Assembly: GCA_964608025.1 (NCBI GenBank)
Contig: CAZSLO010000027.1
Location: 1 to 64,000, forward strand
Length of the DNA: 64,000 nt
Reading direction: 5' to 3'
DNA from: CAZSLO01 sp964608025
Lineage (GTDB): Bacteria; Chloroflexota; Dehalococcoidia; Lucifugimonadales; CAJWER01
Shown: positions 1 through 9,389 of the stretch, piece by piece
How positions within the stretch are numbered: the first letter of the stretch is position 1
How the letters are laid out: each line of letters starts with the position of its first letter
Translations under genes and position numbers: made by a program
Notes under the pieces: generated by a model
Databases searched by the model: none
Told to the model about the DNA's origin: nothing
What the model saw: only the letters and a program-made list of their open reading frames with translations

Positions 1-487
1 CTAGGCCAAGCAGGAAGTCAGGGACTGCCAGCCCTGTAAATCCCAACGTGGTAAACACATAGTCTCCCAGGGTGTTCTTGCGAACTGCTGAGTAGATTCC
101 TATTGGGATGGCAAAGGTCCACGTGAAAATAATAGTAAAACCGGTTAAGGCGACCGTGGTCCATATACGATCGCTGATCAACTCACTCACCGGTTTTTGA
201 GCAGGTGTGGAACTGCAGAAATATTGGAAAGACCTGCCATAGTTGCCTTGTACTAAGTTGCCAACCCACCAGAAATAGCGGAGATGTACAGGCTTGTCTA
301 GTCCGAGATCCTTACGGATTTGTTCAGCCATGCCTATTCGAACATCGTCGCCCCCCGCCATCAAAGCGTCGACATACTTGCTCGCTGCGTCTCCGGGAGG
401 CACTTCCATGATGAAAAAGGCCAGCGCGGATATTACGATGGTAGTGAATCCTGCAAGGATTAGTCGCCTGGATATATAGGTAAACAC
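1..487 (-). CDS. Dpp/Opp-type ABC transporter permease, N-terminal part (cut by window edge)
   Basis: Inner-membrane permease subunit of a peptide/nickel-type ABC importer (DppB/OppB family). Only about 162 N-terminal residues are present; the 3' part lies beyond base 1. Reading the minus strand from a GTG at 487 gives a first membrane segment (residues about 8-28), a periplasmic domain with the family's PPGD and LGLDKP-like motifs, then a second membrane segment and a GLAVPDFLLG loop typical of the family. A G-rich run just upstream of the GTG can act as ribosome binding site. It closely resembles the permease at the right edge of the window (63118-64000), so the two are paralogues. Family assignment is firm; the substrate is unknown. 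Confidence 0.85.
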   Translation of the reverse strand, partial: MFTYISRRLILAGFTTIVISALAFFIMEVPPGDAASKYVDALMAGGDDVRIGMAEQIRKDLGLDKPVHLRYFWWVGNLVQGNYGRSFQYFCSSTPAQKPVSELISDRIWTTVALTGFTIIFTWTFAIPIGIYSAVRKNTLGDYVFTTLGFTGLAVPDFLLGL

Positions 488-604
488 TGTATGCCCCCCC
501 TGATACCGGGGTTTTATAATTAAACCGACCCTTGAGCCGATACTAAAGGACTAATATAGGCCAGTTTCTAAGAGGCCGTCAATACTAAATAAGGGCATAC
601 GTTT

Positions 605-634
605 AGTAGCTATTGATTTCGATCAATAGCTACT
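605..634 (-). other. Perfect 13-bp hairpin overlapping the tsaC stop codon
   Basis: Two perfect 13-base arms (605-617 and 622-634) flank a 4-base loop (TTCG on the plus strand, CGAA on the minus strand). The hairpin covers the last codons and stop of tsaC. No T-tract follows on the minus strand, so it is not a canonical Rho-independent terminator. It may protect the mRNA 3' end or act as a weak or bidirectional terminator. Confidence 0.5.
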
Positions 635-1239
635 CCCAGTATTTCATGTAAGGTATTAAAGCTGACCGCCCCTTGTCGTACTACCAAAGGGACAGGCCTC
701 GTGAGATCAATAACAGTAGACGGTACACCCATTGGTAAATTCCCCGTATCAATGAAGCAGTCAATCTGCTCACCTAGATGTTCTCGAACAGAATCAATAT
801 TCAGAGGAGGATCTTGTCCTGAGATATTAGCACTTGTCCCCGTTATAGGAGCTCCAAGTCGTCGAATCACCTCTCTTGGTACCGGGTGATCTGGAATTCT
901 AACGGCAATTGTGTCTCCTTTGCCAGTAACCACATCAGGTATAGCGTCTGAACGATGCAAAATTACTGATAATGGACCAGGCCAAAGAGTTTCCAAGAGC
1001 TTCCATGCTAATTCGGGTATATCTTTACACCAGTCAGTCAAATCCATCGGATCAGCTAACAAGAGAGGGATGGCCATCCCGGCTGGACGTTTTTTGATCG
1101 TGAAAATCTTCTTTACTGCAACAGCATCCAAGGCATTTGCAGCTAAACCATACAAGGTGTCTGTAGGTATAACTGCTACATTGCCGGTTTTCAATGTTTG
1201 AACAGCAATATCTATCTTTTCTTCAAAGTCCTCTAACAA
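610..1239 (-). CDS. tsaC: L-threonylcarbamoyladenylate synthase (Sua5/YrdC/YwlC family)
   Basis: Makes threonylcarbamoyl-AMP from threonine, bicarbonate and ATP, the first step of t6A37 modification of ANN-decoding tRNAs; cytosolic. The 209-residue protein has the YrdC-fold signatures: PTDTLYGL at residues 25-32, KKRP at 49-52 and TSANISG at 135-141, which bind ATP and threonine. It is the short single-domain form without a Sua5 C-terminal domain. The start is a TTG at 1239 preceded at close spacing by a strong AGGAGG; no better ATG is in frame. The partners TsaE and TsaB are encoded at 47639-48818, while TsaD is not in the window. It is transcribed alone, divergent from guaA. Confidence 0.93.
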   Translation of the reverse strand: MLEDFEEKIDIAVQTLKTGNVAVIPTDTLYGLAANALDAVAVKKIFTIKKRPAGMAIPLLLADPMDLTDWCKDIPELAWKLLETLWPGPLSVILHRSDAIPDVVTGKGDTIAVRIPDHPVPREVIRRLGAPITGTSANISGQDPPLNIDSVREHLGEQIDCFIDTGNLPMGVPSTVIDLTRPVPLVVRQGAVSFNTLHEILGVAIDRNQ

Positions 1240-1462
1240 TATGCCTCCTAGGTCACAGCAATATATTCAATTTGAATACAATCAACGTCCATGGTACGCC
1301 GACAGGCCTAGTTTAAGAAATATACCGAAACAATCCGCAACCCGGTATCATTTTAGCTGGTTGTAATAAACAAGTCTTAGTACCACGATGGTGATTGCAA
1401 CACCGATAGAACTCGTTGACCACAAGATATTATAGGTGCTAGCCTGTGCCCCACTATTTTGT

Positions 1463-3130
1463 ATGACTTCAGATCAGATTACATCTAACAGCCGTAAAGT
1501 CGCATCTGAAAATGATTTTGATGCATCCAGTTCATTGGAGACTGCTGATAAAAAACTTCCCGATCTCCAATCGCAGCCTATTGCCAAGTCAAACCGCGAG
1601 TCGATACTAATCATTGATTTCGGTTCTCAATATAGTCGATTGATAGCACGTAGGATTCGGGAATCTAAAGTCTACTGTGAGATTGTGTCCCACACCACGT
1701 CTTGGGAAAGTGTCAAATCATTAAATCCGAGAGGGATAATTCTTTCTGGTGGCCCGGCCAGTGTTTACGAGCAAGATGCTCCAATGGCCCCATCATGGGT
1801 CTATGAACAAAAACTACCAATCCTCGGTATTTGTTACGGGATGCAGGTAATGGTTCATCAGCTTGGTGGAAAAGTTGCACCTAGCAGTAAAAAAGAATAC
1901 GGCCATGCAGTTCTTACTCAAAAAGTAATCGATTCCCAGCTTTTTGAAGGATTGCCTCCATCGATGTCGGTATGGATGAGTCATGGAGACCGTATAATAT
2001 CTCCCCCGGATAATTTCGAAATATTGGCATATTCAGAAAACTCCCCTATAGCGGCAATTGGGAACAGTGAAGGAATTCTGGGTATCCAGTTCCATCCGGA
2101 AGTGGCTCATACTGCCAACGGCCAAAATATTCTAGATAATTTCGTACACGATATCTGTGGTTGCGACCATTCTTGGACTCCCGACAATTTCATCACAGAT
2201 ACCATTACGAGCATCCGTAAACAGGTGGGTGACGGGAAAGTCATCTGTGCACTGTCCGGTGGAGTTGACTCCGCAGTTGCTGCCACGTTAGTTCACCGAG
2301 CCATCGGCGATCAACTCACCTGTATATTCGTCAATAACGGTTTAATGAGACGAGAAGAACCAAACCGCGTTGTAGATACATTCAATAAACATCTGGGGCT
2401 GAACCTAATCCACGTAGATGCAACAGAAAATTTTCTGGAAAGACTCGCCGGGGTAACGGATCCAGAGGAAAAAAGACGCCGTATTGGCGAGGTTTTTATC
2501 AAGGTATTTGACAAGGAAGCTGCAAGTCTGGGACGTGTAGATTTCTTAACACAGGGCACTCTTTACCCTGATGTTATCGAGAGTGAGACTAACGACAACA
2601 AAGTATCCGCAAAAATCAAAACACACCATAACGTTGGTGGTCTCCCAAAAGACATGAAACTCAAACTGGTAGAACCTCTCAGGTATTTATTCAAAGATGA
2701 AGTAAGGGAAGTCGGATTAGCGCTAGGTTTGTCCGAAGAAATTGTGTACAGACAACCTTTCCCTGGACCAGGTCTTGCAATCCGTGTCTTGGGAGAAGTG
2801 ACCCATGAGCGACTGGAAACATTGCGGGCAGCTGACTGGATAGTTATGGATGAGATAAAAGCGAGTAATTTATATCGTGAGCTGTGGCAAAGCTTTGCCG
2901 TATTGACAAATACCCAATCGGTTGGGGTCACCGGCGATTTCAGAACCTATGGTGATGTTGTCGCCCTAAGAGCAGTCACCAGCGATGAAGCCATGACAGC
3001 TGACTGGAGTCGCATTCCTTACGATGTGCTCGCTCGCATATCGAACCGGATAGCCAATGAAGTACCCGGAATCAACAGGGTGGTATATGACATAACCAGC
3101 AAACCACCTGGCACCATAGAATGGGAATAA
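1463..3130 (+). CDS. guaA: GMP synthase (glutamine-hydrolysing)
   Basis: Converts XMP to GMP with ATP and glutamine, the last step of guanine nucleotide synthesis. Domains in order: class I glutamine amidotransferase (nucleophile Cys124 in GICYGMQ, His211 and Glu213 in FHPE), ATP pyrophosphatase (P-loop SGGVDS at 265-270) and the C-terminal dimerisation domain ending in the conserved TIEWE. About 45 polar residues precede the usual first strand (ILIIDFGSQY), a longer N-terminus than normal. I prefer the ATG at 1463; a GTG at 1436 is in frame and would add nine residues. Neither has a convincing ribosome binding site. First gene of a purine-rich plus-strand block. Confidence 0.95.
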   Translation: MTSDQITSNSRKVASENDFDASSSLETADKKLPDLQSQPIAKSNRESILIIDFGSQYSRLIARRIRESKVYCEIVSHTTSWESVKSLNPRGIILSGGPASVYEQDAPMAPSWVYEQKLPILGICYGMQVMVHQLGGKVAPSSKKEYGHAVLTQKVIDSQLFEGLPPSMSVWMSHGDRIISPPDNFEILAYSENSPIAAIGNSEGILGIQFHPEVAHTANGQNILDNFVHDICGCDHSWTPDNFITDTITSIRKQVGDGKVICALSGGVDSAVAATLVHRAIGDQLTCIFVNNGLMRREEPNRVVDTFNKHLGLNLIHVDATENFLERLAGVTDPEEKRRRIGEVFIKVFDKEAASLGRVDFLTQGTLYPDVIESETNDNKVSAKIKTHHNVGGLPKDMKLKLVEPLRYLFKDEVREVGLALGLSEEIVYRQPFPGPGLAIRVLGEVTHERLETLRAADWIVMDEIKASNLYRELWQSFAVLTNTQSVGVTGDFRTYGDVVALRAVTSDEAMTADWSRIPYDVLARISNRIANEVPGINRVVYDITSKPPGTIEWE

Positions 3131-3267
3131 TAATGTTTTTATTACTGTAATTCCCATCTCCCAATACCGCCGCCAGCCTTGTCGATAATTAATAAGCGCT
3201 TTTTGACTTCCCAGTATTATTTAAGCTCCTAGATTCAAGGCAACCGAAGAACGACCGGATCAGATTA

Positions 3268-3993
3268 ATGAATAAAAAGACATCTAGCCGTATAAAGTTT
3301 ATCGCTCTCTATCCAACCATTCGGTTCATCCTAATTTTCTTTACATATGCGATTTTCTTGAGTGCCTGTTTAGACGGAAATTCGGATGAAGTAGATACTG
3401 AATCCATACCCAATACACCAACATCGTCAAATAAAATAACTCCATCAACATCGGGGCTCTCGATCATTATTTCTGAAGGTACAGTCGCCCGATATCTCGT
3501 TAATGAACAGCTAGCTCGCCAGAAATTACCAAACGACGCAATCGGAGAGACTACTCAAGTTGACGGACAACTTATTTTTGATATTGACGGTACTTTAAAC
3601 TCCAGCCAATCAACTATCACTGTAGATTTAACATCTTTGAAATCGGATTCATCACGCCGGGATGGTTTTATACGGGCAAACACCCTGGAAACTAATAAAT
3701 TCCCTACTGCCAAACTAGTAATTAAGGACGTCTCGGGCTTGCCATGGCCCCTTCCAAATTCAGGAGAGTCAACCTTCAAGCTCATTGGCGACATGGCACT
3801 TCATGGAATCACTACTGAATTAATCTGGGATGCAACGGCCCAATTTAGGGACAAAACGGTAATAGGGAGTGCGAAGACAAATTTCACATTTGACACATTC
3901 AATATCGAGATACCAAAGGTATTCATCGTCCTGAGTGTTGAGGACAACATTAGGTTGGAGATTGATTTCAATGCATCCATCGCTGGAAGGTAA
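3268..3993 (+). CDS. YceI-like domain lipoprotein
   Basis: A 241-residue exported protein. It has a basic N-terminus, a hydrophobic segment (about 18-33) and a lipobox LSAC with the lipidated Cys at residue 34, then a Thr/Ser-rich linker and a beta-rich domain of YceI type (residues about 60-241, with the characteristic sequence of alternating strands and the segment NKFPTAKLVI). YceI proteins are lipocalin-like barrels that bind polyisoprenoid or other amphipathic ligands. The role here is unknown. Its end overlaps the start of purD by 23 bases, so the two are probably co-transcribed although functionally unrelated. Confidence 0.75.
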   Translation: MNKKTSSRIKFIALYPTIRFILIFFTYAIFLSACLDGNSDEVDTESIPNTPTSSNKITPSTSGLSIIISEGTVARYLVNEQLARQKLPNDAIGETTQVDGQLIFDIDGTLNSSQSTITVDLTSLKSDSSRRDGFIRANTLETNKFPTAKLVIKDVSGLPWPLPNSGESTFKLIGDMALHGITTELIWDATAQFRDKTVIGSAKTNFTFDTFNIEIPKVFIVLSVEDNIRLEIDFNASIAGR

Positions 3994-5263
3994 CGAACTC
4001 AAAGTACTTGTGGTTGGGAACGGAGCCCGTGAACACACACTCTGTTGGAAACTCGCCCAGAGTCCACGGATAGGGAAACTGCTAATCGCTCCTGGAAACG
4101 CTGGTACAGATATGCTTGGGACCAATGTCGAAATTAATGCAGATGACGTTCAAAACATCGTAAATTTCGTAATCGATCATGAGATCGACTTTACTGTAAT
4201 AGGGCCCGAAGTACCACTAGCATTGGGGTTGGCAGACATGCTGTTAGATAACCAACGGGCTGTTTTTGGTCCTACGATGGCTGCAGCCCAAATTGAGTCT
4301 AAGAAGTCCTTTGCAAAAGAAATGATGTCCTCTAACGATATCCCTACTGGAAAAGCCGAGATATTTTCTGACTATAACGCAGCTCTACGCCATCTTGAAA
4401 GGATCACCGTACCAATCGTTATCAAGGCCGACGGGCTAGCAGCCGGTAAGGGAGTTCAAGTAGCCCATACACGACGAGAAGCTATAAGCGCTCTCCAAAC
4501 GTGTATGGTTAAGCGTGAGTTTGGGACGTCTGGAGAAACCGTCCTTATAGAAGAGTATCTGTCCGGACCCGAGATAAGCGTATTTGCCTTTGTAGATGGG
4601 CAAGACATATCGTCAATGGTGGCTGCCTGCGACTATAAACTTTCAGGTGATGGAGACACCGGATCTAACACAGGAGGGATGGGAGCCTACAGTCCGCCGA
4701 TTCATGATTTATGGAATAGCAAAATAGAGACGTTGATCAGAGACAGTATCATGGAACCTACAGTGCGAGCGCTAGTCCAAAATGGAACTCCCTATACTGG
4801 CATCCTCTACGCAGGACTTATGCTCACCACCGAAGGTCCCAAGGTAATAGAATTTAACTGCCGCCTCGGCGATCCAGAAGCTCAAGTTGTCCTTCCTCGC
4901 CTCAAAAATGACCTGCTTGATGTAATGATATCTACAGTGTTCGGTGAAATAGGATCGGTAAAGTTCGAATGGGACAAGCGCACTTGTGTAGGTGTTGTAA
5001 TTACCTCCGGGGGATATCCTGAAAATTACAAAACCGGCTACCCTATATCCGGCCTAGACTCTGTGGATACCGATACCATGGTTTTCCACGCCGGCACGAA
5101 TCTTTCTAAAAATGGAGTAGTAACCACCTCTGGTGGACGAGTATTGACAGTTGTTACATCAGGAGAAGACATTTACCGAGCCCGAACTAAAACATATTCG
5201 AATGTGAAGAAATTGAAATTCATAGATTCATATAACAGAACAGACATAGGACTAATCCCTTAG
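3971..5263 (+). CDS. purD: Phosphoribosylamine-glycine ligase (GAR synthetase)
   Basis: Second step of de novo purine synthesis: phosphoribosylamine + glycine + ATP to GAR. The 430-residue ATP-grasp enzyme shows the N-terminal VVGNGAREH motif, the KADGLAAGKGV ATP-binding strand-loop, the GGMGAY segment and the EFNCRLGDPEAQ signature near the active site. The chosen ATG at 3971 gives the normal family length and has GGAG about 10 bases upstream. An earlier in-frame ATG at 3935 lies further inside the preceding lipoprotein gene and adds residues not needed by the fold. Part of the guaA-purS block. Confidence 0.95.
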   Translation: MHPSLEGNELKVLVVGNGAREHTLCWKLAQSPRIGKLLIAPGNAGTDMLGTNVEINADDVQNIVNFVIDHEIDFTVIGPEVPLALGLADMLLDNQRAVFGPTMAAAQIESKKSFAKEMMSSNDIPTGKAEIFSDYNAALRHLERITVPIVIKADGLAAGKGVQVAHTRREAISALQTCMVKREFGTSGETVLIEEYLSGPEISVFAFVDGQDISSMVAACDYKLSGDGDTGSNTGGMGAYSPPIHDLWNSKIETLIRDSIMEPTVRALVQNGTPYTGILYAGLMLTTEGPKVIEFNCRLGDPEAQVVLPRLKNDLLDVMISTVFGEIGSVKFEWDKRTCVGVVITSGGYPENYKTGYPISGLDSVDTDTMVFHAGTNLSKNGVVTTSGGRVLTVVTSGEDIYRARTKTYSNVKKLKFIDSYNRTDIGLIP

Positions 5264-5289
5264 GCCCAACGTTAAAATGGAGTCTTGCT

Positions 5290-5661
5290 ATGACCAAAAT
5301 TTTACACGTGCAGGGAAACGCATTATCAGACACCAAACAGACACTAGGAATGATACGAGAAGTGGCGTTTGACAGTAATCCGATTTGGGTCGGTTCCGTT
5401 GAGATGGAAGGAGGAACGGCCTCCGGGTGGCACCATCATGGCCAGAATGATAGCTACTTGTACGTCGTATCGGGAAAAGCCCGTTTCGAATTCGGAACAG
5501 GAGGACAAGGAATAGTAGATGCAACGGCGGGAGACTACATCTTCGTACCTGCTCATACAATTCATCGCGAGGTTAATCCCGATAACGAAAGATCGAAAAT
5601 CATACTATTCCGTATAGGTGGAGGAAAGCCGGTTTTCAACGTACCTGGTCCCGCATCCTAA
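5290..5661 (+). CDS. Small cupin-domain protein
   Basis: A 123-residue single-domain cupin. Cupin motif 1 is around residues 47-62 (WHHHG, then YLYVVSGKARFEFG) and motif 2 around residues 88-95 (PAHTIHRE, supplying the distal histidine). The glutamate that normally follows the histidine cluster in motif 1 is not evident (the stretch reads GQNDSYLY), so the metal site may be altered. ATG start with GGAG seven bases upstream. It sits 26 bases after purD and 43 bases before the phosphodiesterase gene, probably in one transcript. Small cupins range from sugar isomerases to dioxygenases and ligand sensors, so no specific function is assigned. Confidence 0.75.
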   Translation: MTKILHVQGNALSDTKQTLGMIREVAFDSNPIWVGSVEMEGGTASGWHHHGQNDSYLYVVSGKARFEFGTGGQGIVDATAGDYIFVPAHTIHREVNPDNERSKIILFRIGGGKPVFNVPGPAS

Positions 5662-5704
5662 TGGAGCATTCCCGCCAAAAACCATTACCGAAAATATTCC
5701 CAAT

Positions 5705-6910
5705 ATGAGCGATATTAACCGACTACTATCTGCATTCGATTCGGGTGAACTACTTAGACCATTACCCAAATATTTGAATATAGTAGATCTTTCGAAGGCA
5801 ATCTCTGGAATAACTGAATCCCCAGACCATATACCGACCAGAAATTCTGATGATTTAGCAAAGATAGTAGGGTTAGCAAAACACGTGGTGCTGGTAATCT
5901 TAGACGGATTCGGAATGAACGTGGTCTCGACTGCTTACGGGGCTGGGTTCCTATCCAGTAACATCAAAACGGAACTTCACACTGTATTTCCATCGACCAC
6001 GCCAACCGTTCTAACAACGTATTGCACTGGACTATGGCCAATCCAACATGGTGTGCCCGGCTGGGACCTATTTCTGGAAGAGATAGATAGTGTCGCAACA
6101 ATTATTAAGTTCATGCGGCGGTGTGATGACACCGCTCTCGAATCTTTGGGCATAAAAACGTCCCAAGCTTACCCTGTGCCTTCCATGATCCCACAAATGG
6201 GGCGCGATATTTCTGGTGTTATCCCGGACTCCATAGCAATGACACCATATTCAAGATACTGGAGAGGTGACACTGATTACTACGGATATACAAAAGTCAA
6301 AGACGGCATTGATGCGATAATAAATCGGTTACAAAAAGCCGATACTGCCACTTTTACACATATGTACGTGTCTGATATAGACACAGCAGCCCATGAATAT
6401 GGCATAGCCCACGACATGTTGAAGGAAGAGATATCGAGGATAGACAGTCAATTGGCACGTCTCTCTGAGTCCATCCCCACGGATACAGTGATAGTGATTT
6501 CTGCGGACCATGGTTTACTTAATTCTGATGAAAAAATACATCAGATAGAACCAACTAGTGAGTTAGCTAAATGCTTATCAAAAGAACCATGGGGTACGGG
6601 ACGTTGTACTATATTTCAAGTCAGCCAAGATCTTGGCAACAGATTTGAAGAATGTTTCCGTCAAGATATAGGCGAAGATTTCTATCTTTTGAAAACTGAT
6701 GAGGTTTTAGATCTAGAACTTCTAGGACCAGCACCGGTATCTCAATCCACTATTCGGAGACTCGGTAATTATTTTTGCATCTCGACGGGAGCACCAGTTA
6801 TAAATTATAAATATCCAAAGATTAATTATGAGGAACGTAAATCCTTAGCGAGTCACGGAGGGCTATCTCCCGACGAGATATTAGTGCCTATGATAGTTGT
6901 ACGTTCTTGA
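5705..6910 (+). CDS. Alkaline-phosphatase-superfamily phosphodiesterase / nucleotide pyrophosphatase
   Basis: A 401-residue protein of the type I phosphodiesterase/nucleotide pyrophosphatase family. The metal-binding and catalytic pattern is visible: Asp in VILDGFGMN, the nucleophile Thr region in FPSTTPTVLTT, DIDTAAHEYG, SADHG and a C-terminal SHGG. Such enzymes hydrolyse nucleotide phosphodiesters or related phosphate esters or phosphonates with two zinc ions. No signal peptide is visible, so it is probably cytosolic. The ATG at 5705 avoids overlap with the upstream cupin; an in-frame ATG at 5618 lies within that gene and is less likely. The position inside a purine block makes a nucleotide substrate plausible, but this is inference. 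Confidence 0.8.
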   Translation: MSDINRLLSAFDSGELLRPLPKYLNIVDLSKAISGITESPDHIPTRNSDDLAKIVGLAKHVVLVILDGFGMNVVSTAYGAGFLSSNIKTELHTVFPSTTPTVLTTYCTGLWPIQHGVPGWDLFLEEIDSVATIIKFMRRCDDTALESLGIKTSQAYPVPSMIPQMGRDISGVIPDSIAMTPYSRYWRGDTDYYGYTKVKDGIDAIINRLQKADTATFTHMYVSDIDTAAHEYGIAHDMLKEEISRIDSQLARLSESIPTDTVIVISADHGLLNSDEKIHQIEPTSELAKCLSKEPWGTGRCTIFQVSQDLGNRFEECFRQDIGEDFYLLKTDEVLDLELLGPAPVSQSTIRRLGNYFCISTGAPVINYKYPKINYEERKSLASHGGLSPDEILVPMIVVRS

Positions 6911-7020
6911 ACACATGACATATATTTCTTGAAGACAGATGTTGGTTCAAAAAATCTGCTATACGTGATGCATATGATCAATATCGCCAAGGATTGAAGG
7001 AAAGATAACGGGAGAATTTC

Positions 7021-8313
7021 ATGATCGAACGTTACACTAGGCCTGAGATGAAAAAGGTGTGGTCAGAAACGAGCAAATATGACAAATGGTTAGACGTGGA
7101 ACTTGCAGTATGTGAAGCATTGGCTGACGAAGGTATCATACCTCCTAAAGACATGCACAGCTTAAGATGTGCTTCATACAATCAAGAACGATTAGATGAG
7201 ATTTTGAACGAAACTCGCCATGAGATGACAGCCTTCTTGAGCTCAATAACTGAATTCATTGGACCAGAAGGACGATGGCTTCACTATGGTCTAACCACAA
7301 GCGATGTATGGGACACGGCAACTAGCCTACAAATCATTGAAGGCCTAGATCTTTTAATTAAAGACACAGATGAATTACTGGCAATTTTACGGGCTAGGGC
7401 TTTAGAACATAAAGACACTCTCATGATGGGACGGACCCATGGAGTACACGCAGAACCTATCACCTTTGGATTAAAGATGGCACTGTGGTGGGACGAGGTA
7501 CGCCGGAATCGGGACCGACTACTGCATGCTAAAGACACTATCTCCTACGGAAAGATATCTGGGCCAGTTGGAACCCATGCAACAGTATCTCCATCAATCG
7601 AGACCAAGGTTTGCGAACGGCTATCGCTCCATCCTGCACCGATCTCGAACCAAGTGCTTCAACGTGACAGGCATGCCGAAGTGATTATGACACTATCACT
7701 ATTTGCAGCATCATTGGAAAAATTCGCCACCGAGGTGAGGTCGCTACAACGGACCGAAACCAGGGAAGTGACAGAGGGATTTCCTAAGGGTCAACCGGGT
7801 TCATCTTCAATGCCTCACAAACGTAATCCGGAGCTATCCGAGAGAGTTTGTGGACTTGCCAGACTAATCAGAGGCCATGCCGTAACTGCCATGGAAAACG
7901 TGGCTCTTTGGGGAGAGCGTGACATAAGCCACTCTTCTGGAGAACGGATAATATTTCCAGATTCATTCACAGCCTTAGACTATATTCTTGACCTTTTCAC
8001 AGGGGTGATTAGGGACATTAATATCTACCCGGACCAAATGATGAATAACATAGAATCTACGCGTGGAGTTGTATTTTCTCAGCGAGTACTTTTGGCTCTA
8101 ATTAATGCAGATATGGCACGCGAGGAAGCTTATAGGATAGTCCATGATTGCGCTATGAGAAGCTGGGACAGAAAAGAAGACTTTCGGGAGCTTATGCGAA
8201 CAGAAACAAAGGTAACAGATCGGCTAACTTTAAAAGACCTCGACGCCTTGTTCGATTACAGATACTATATCCGTCATGTAGATGAAACATTTAAACGAGC
8301 AGGGCTGGTATAA
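7021..8313 (+). CDS. purB: Adenylosuccinate lyase
   Basis: Catalyses two fumarate-releasing steps: SAICAR to AICAR, and adenylosuccinate to AMP. The 430-residue protein has the fumarase/aspartase superfamily signature SSSMPHKRNP at about residues 261-270, containing the catalytic serine loop. It also has the TSDVWDTA and MGRTHGVHAEP motifs (general-acid His region). Length matches the bacterial PurB family. The ATG is preceded by GGGAG at proper spacing. A 110-base gap separates it from the phosphodiesterase gene, with no obvious terminator, so it may belong to the same transcript as purD and purC. Confidence 0.96.
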   Translation: MIERYTRPEMKKVWSETSKYDKWLDVELAVCEALADEGIIPPKDMHSLRCASYNQERLDEILNETRHEMTAFLSSITEFIGPEGRWLHYGLTTSDVWDTATSLQIIEGLDLLIKDTDELLAILRARALEHKDTLMMGRTHGVHAEPITFGLKMALWWDEVRRNRDRLLHAKDTISYGKISGPVGTHATVSPSIETKVCERLSLHPAPISNQVLQRDRHAEVIMTLSLFAASLEKFATEVRSLQRTETREVTEGFPKGQPGSSSMPHKRNPELSERVCGLARLIRGHAVTAMENVALWGERDISHSSGERIIFPDSFTALDYILDLFTGVIRDINIYPDQMMNNIESTRGVVFSQRVLLALINADMAREEAYRIVHDCAMRSWDRKEDFRELMRTETKVTDRLTLKDLDALFDYRYYIRHVDETFKRAGLV

Positions 8314-8477
8314 GTTGTATCATCTTAATGTTTCAACAACGACTAATAGCCAGTTCACTAGCTGGTGTCTCCACTTTTAACTTAAAGAATTATACGGGAA
8401 TGTAAATTTAAGAAACTGTGGCCCGCCACAATACATTTAAATAACTATAGTTTTACTTAAAGGAGATCAAACAGGGA

Positions 8478-9353
8478 ATGGCCGCGATCAAGGAGTCTCC
8501 GCTACCGAACCTAGTTTACAGAGGAAAAGTCAGGGATACCCATACGTTGAACGACCATCTATTCCTGATGGTTGCAACTGACCGTATCTCGGCATTCGAC
8601 GTGGTCCTTCCAACCGCTGTTCCTGATAAAGGTGCAGTTTTATGCCAGATATCTGCATTCTGGTTTGACAAGACGAAAGACATAGTTCCTAATCATTTTG
8701 TATCGATGGCAACCGATGATCCAGAACTGGACATTCCAAAATATCTTGCTAGACAAACCATGGTAGTCAAAAAAGCCGACCGTATCGATGTCGAATGTGT
8801 GATACGAGGCTACATTACGGGTTCGGCTTGGTCAGAGTATAAAAAAACAGGAACAGTTTCAGGAATGAAAATGCCACCCGGGCTTAAAGAAGGAGATAAG
8901 TTTCCAGAACCATTGTTCACCCCTACCACCAAGGCAGAAATAGGACACGATGAAAATATGACTATGGAAGAAGTTGAGGCAATGGTGGGCAAAGACGAAG
9001 CAAACCGACTCGCAACCACAACTGCTGCCTTCTACAACAAAGCACAAAACATTGCCCTTTCAAAAGGGATAATAATCGCTGACACAAAGATGGAGTTTGG
9101 TTACATCAACGGCGAACTTACCCTCATTGACGAGTTACTAACACCGGACTCCAGTAGATTCTGGGATACAGAAGGCTACGGGCCTGGAAAATCTCAACCG
9201 AATTTCGACAAACAGTTCGTCCGAGATTGGTTAAACGCTCAGGGATGGGACCACGAACCACCAGCGCCCAAACTTCCCACTCAGGTCGTTGAAAAAACCC
9301 GCCTCCGCTATATCGAAGCATATCAACGGTTGACCGGACACCCCCTAAATTAG
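8478..9353 (+). CDS. purC: SAICAR synthetase
   Basis: Condenses CAIR with aspartate using ATP in purine synthesis, the step immediately before PurB. The 291-residue protein has the nucleotide-binding YRGKVRD at 14-20, the CVIRGYITGSAW segment and the ADTKMEFG signature near residue 200. This is the longer PurC form (about 290 residues) rather than the 235-residue Escherichia coli form. The start ATG has AAGGAG 11 bases upstream within a 164-base spacer from purB. The DUF3105 protein gene follows after 36 bases. Confidence 0.96.
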   Translation: MAAIKESPLPNLVYRGKVRDTHTLNDHLFLMVATDRISAFDVVLPTAVPDKGAVLCQISAFWFDKTKDIVPNHFVSMATDDPELDIPKYLARQTMVVKKADRIDVECVIRGYITGSAWSEYKKTGTVSGMKMPPGLKEGDKFPEPLFTPTTKAEIGHDENMTMEEVEAMVGKDEANRLATTTAAFYNKAQNIALSKGIIIADTKMEFGYINGELTLIDELLTPDSSRFWDTEGYGPGKSQPNFDKQFVRDWLNAQGWDHEPPAPKLPTQVVEKTRLRYIEAYQRLTGHPLN

Positions 9354-9389
9354 CACAATATACTAAAATTAAGAGCCAGTTGGAGTTTT

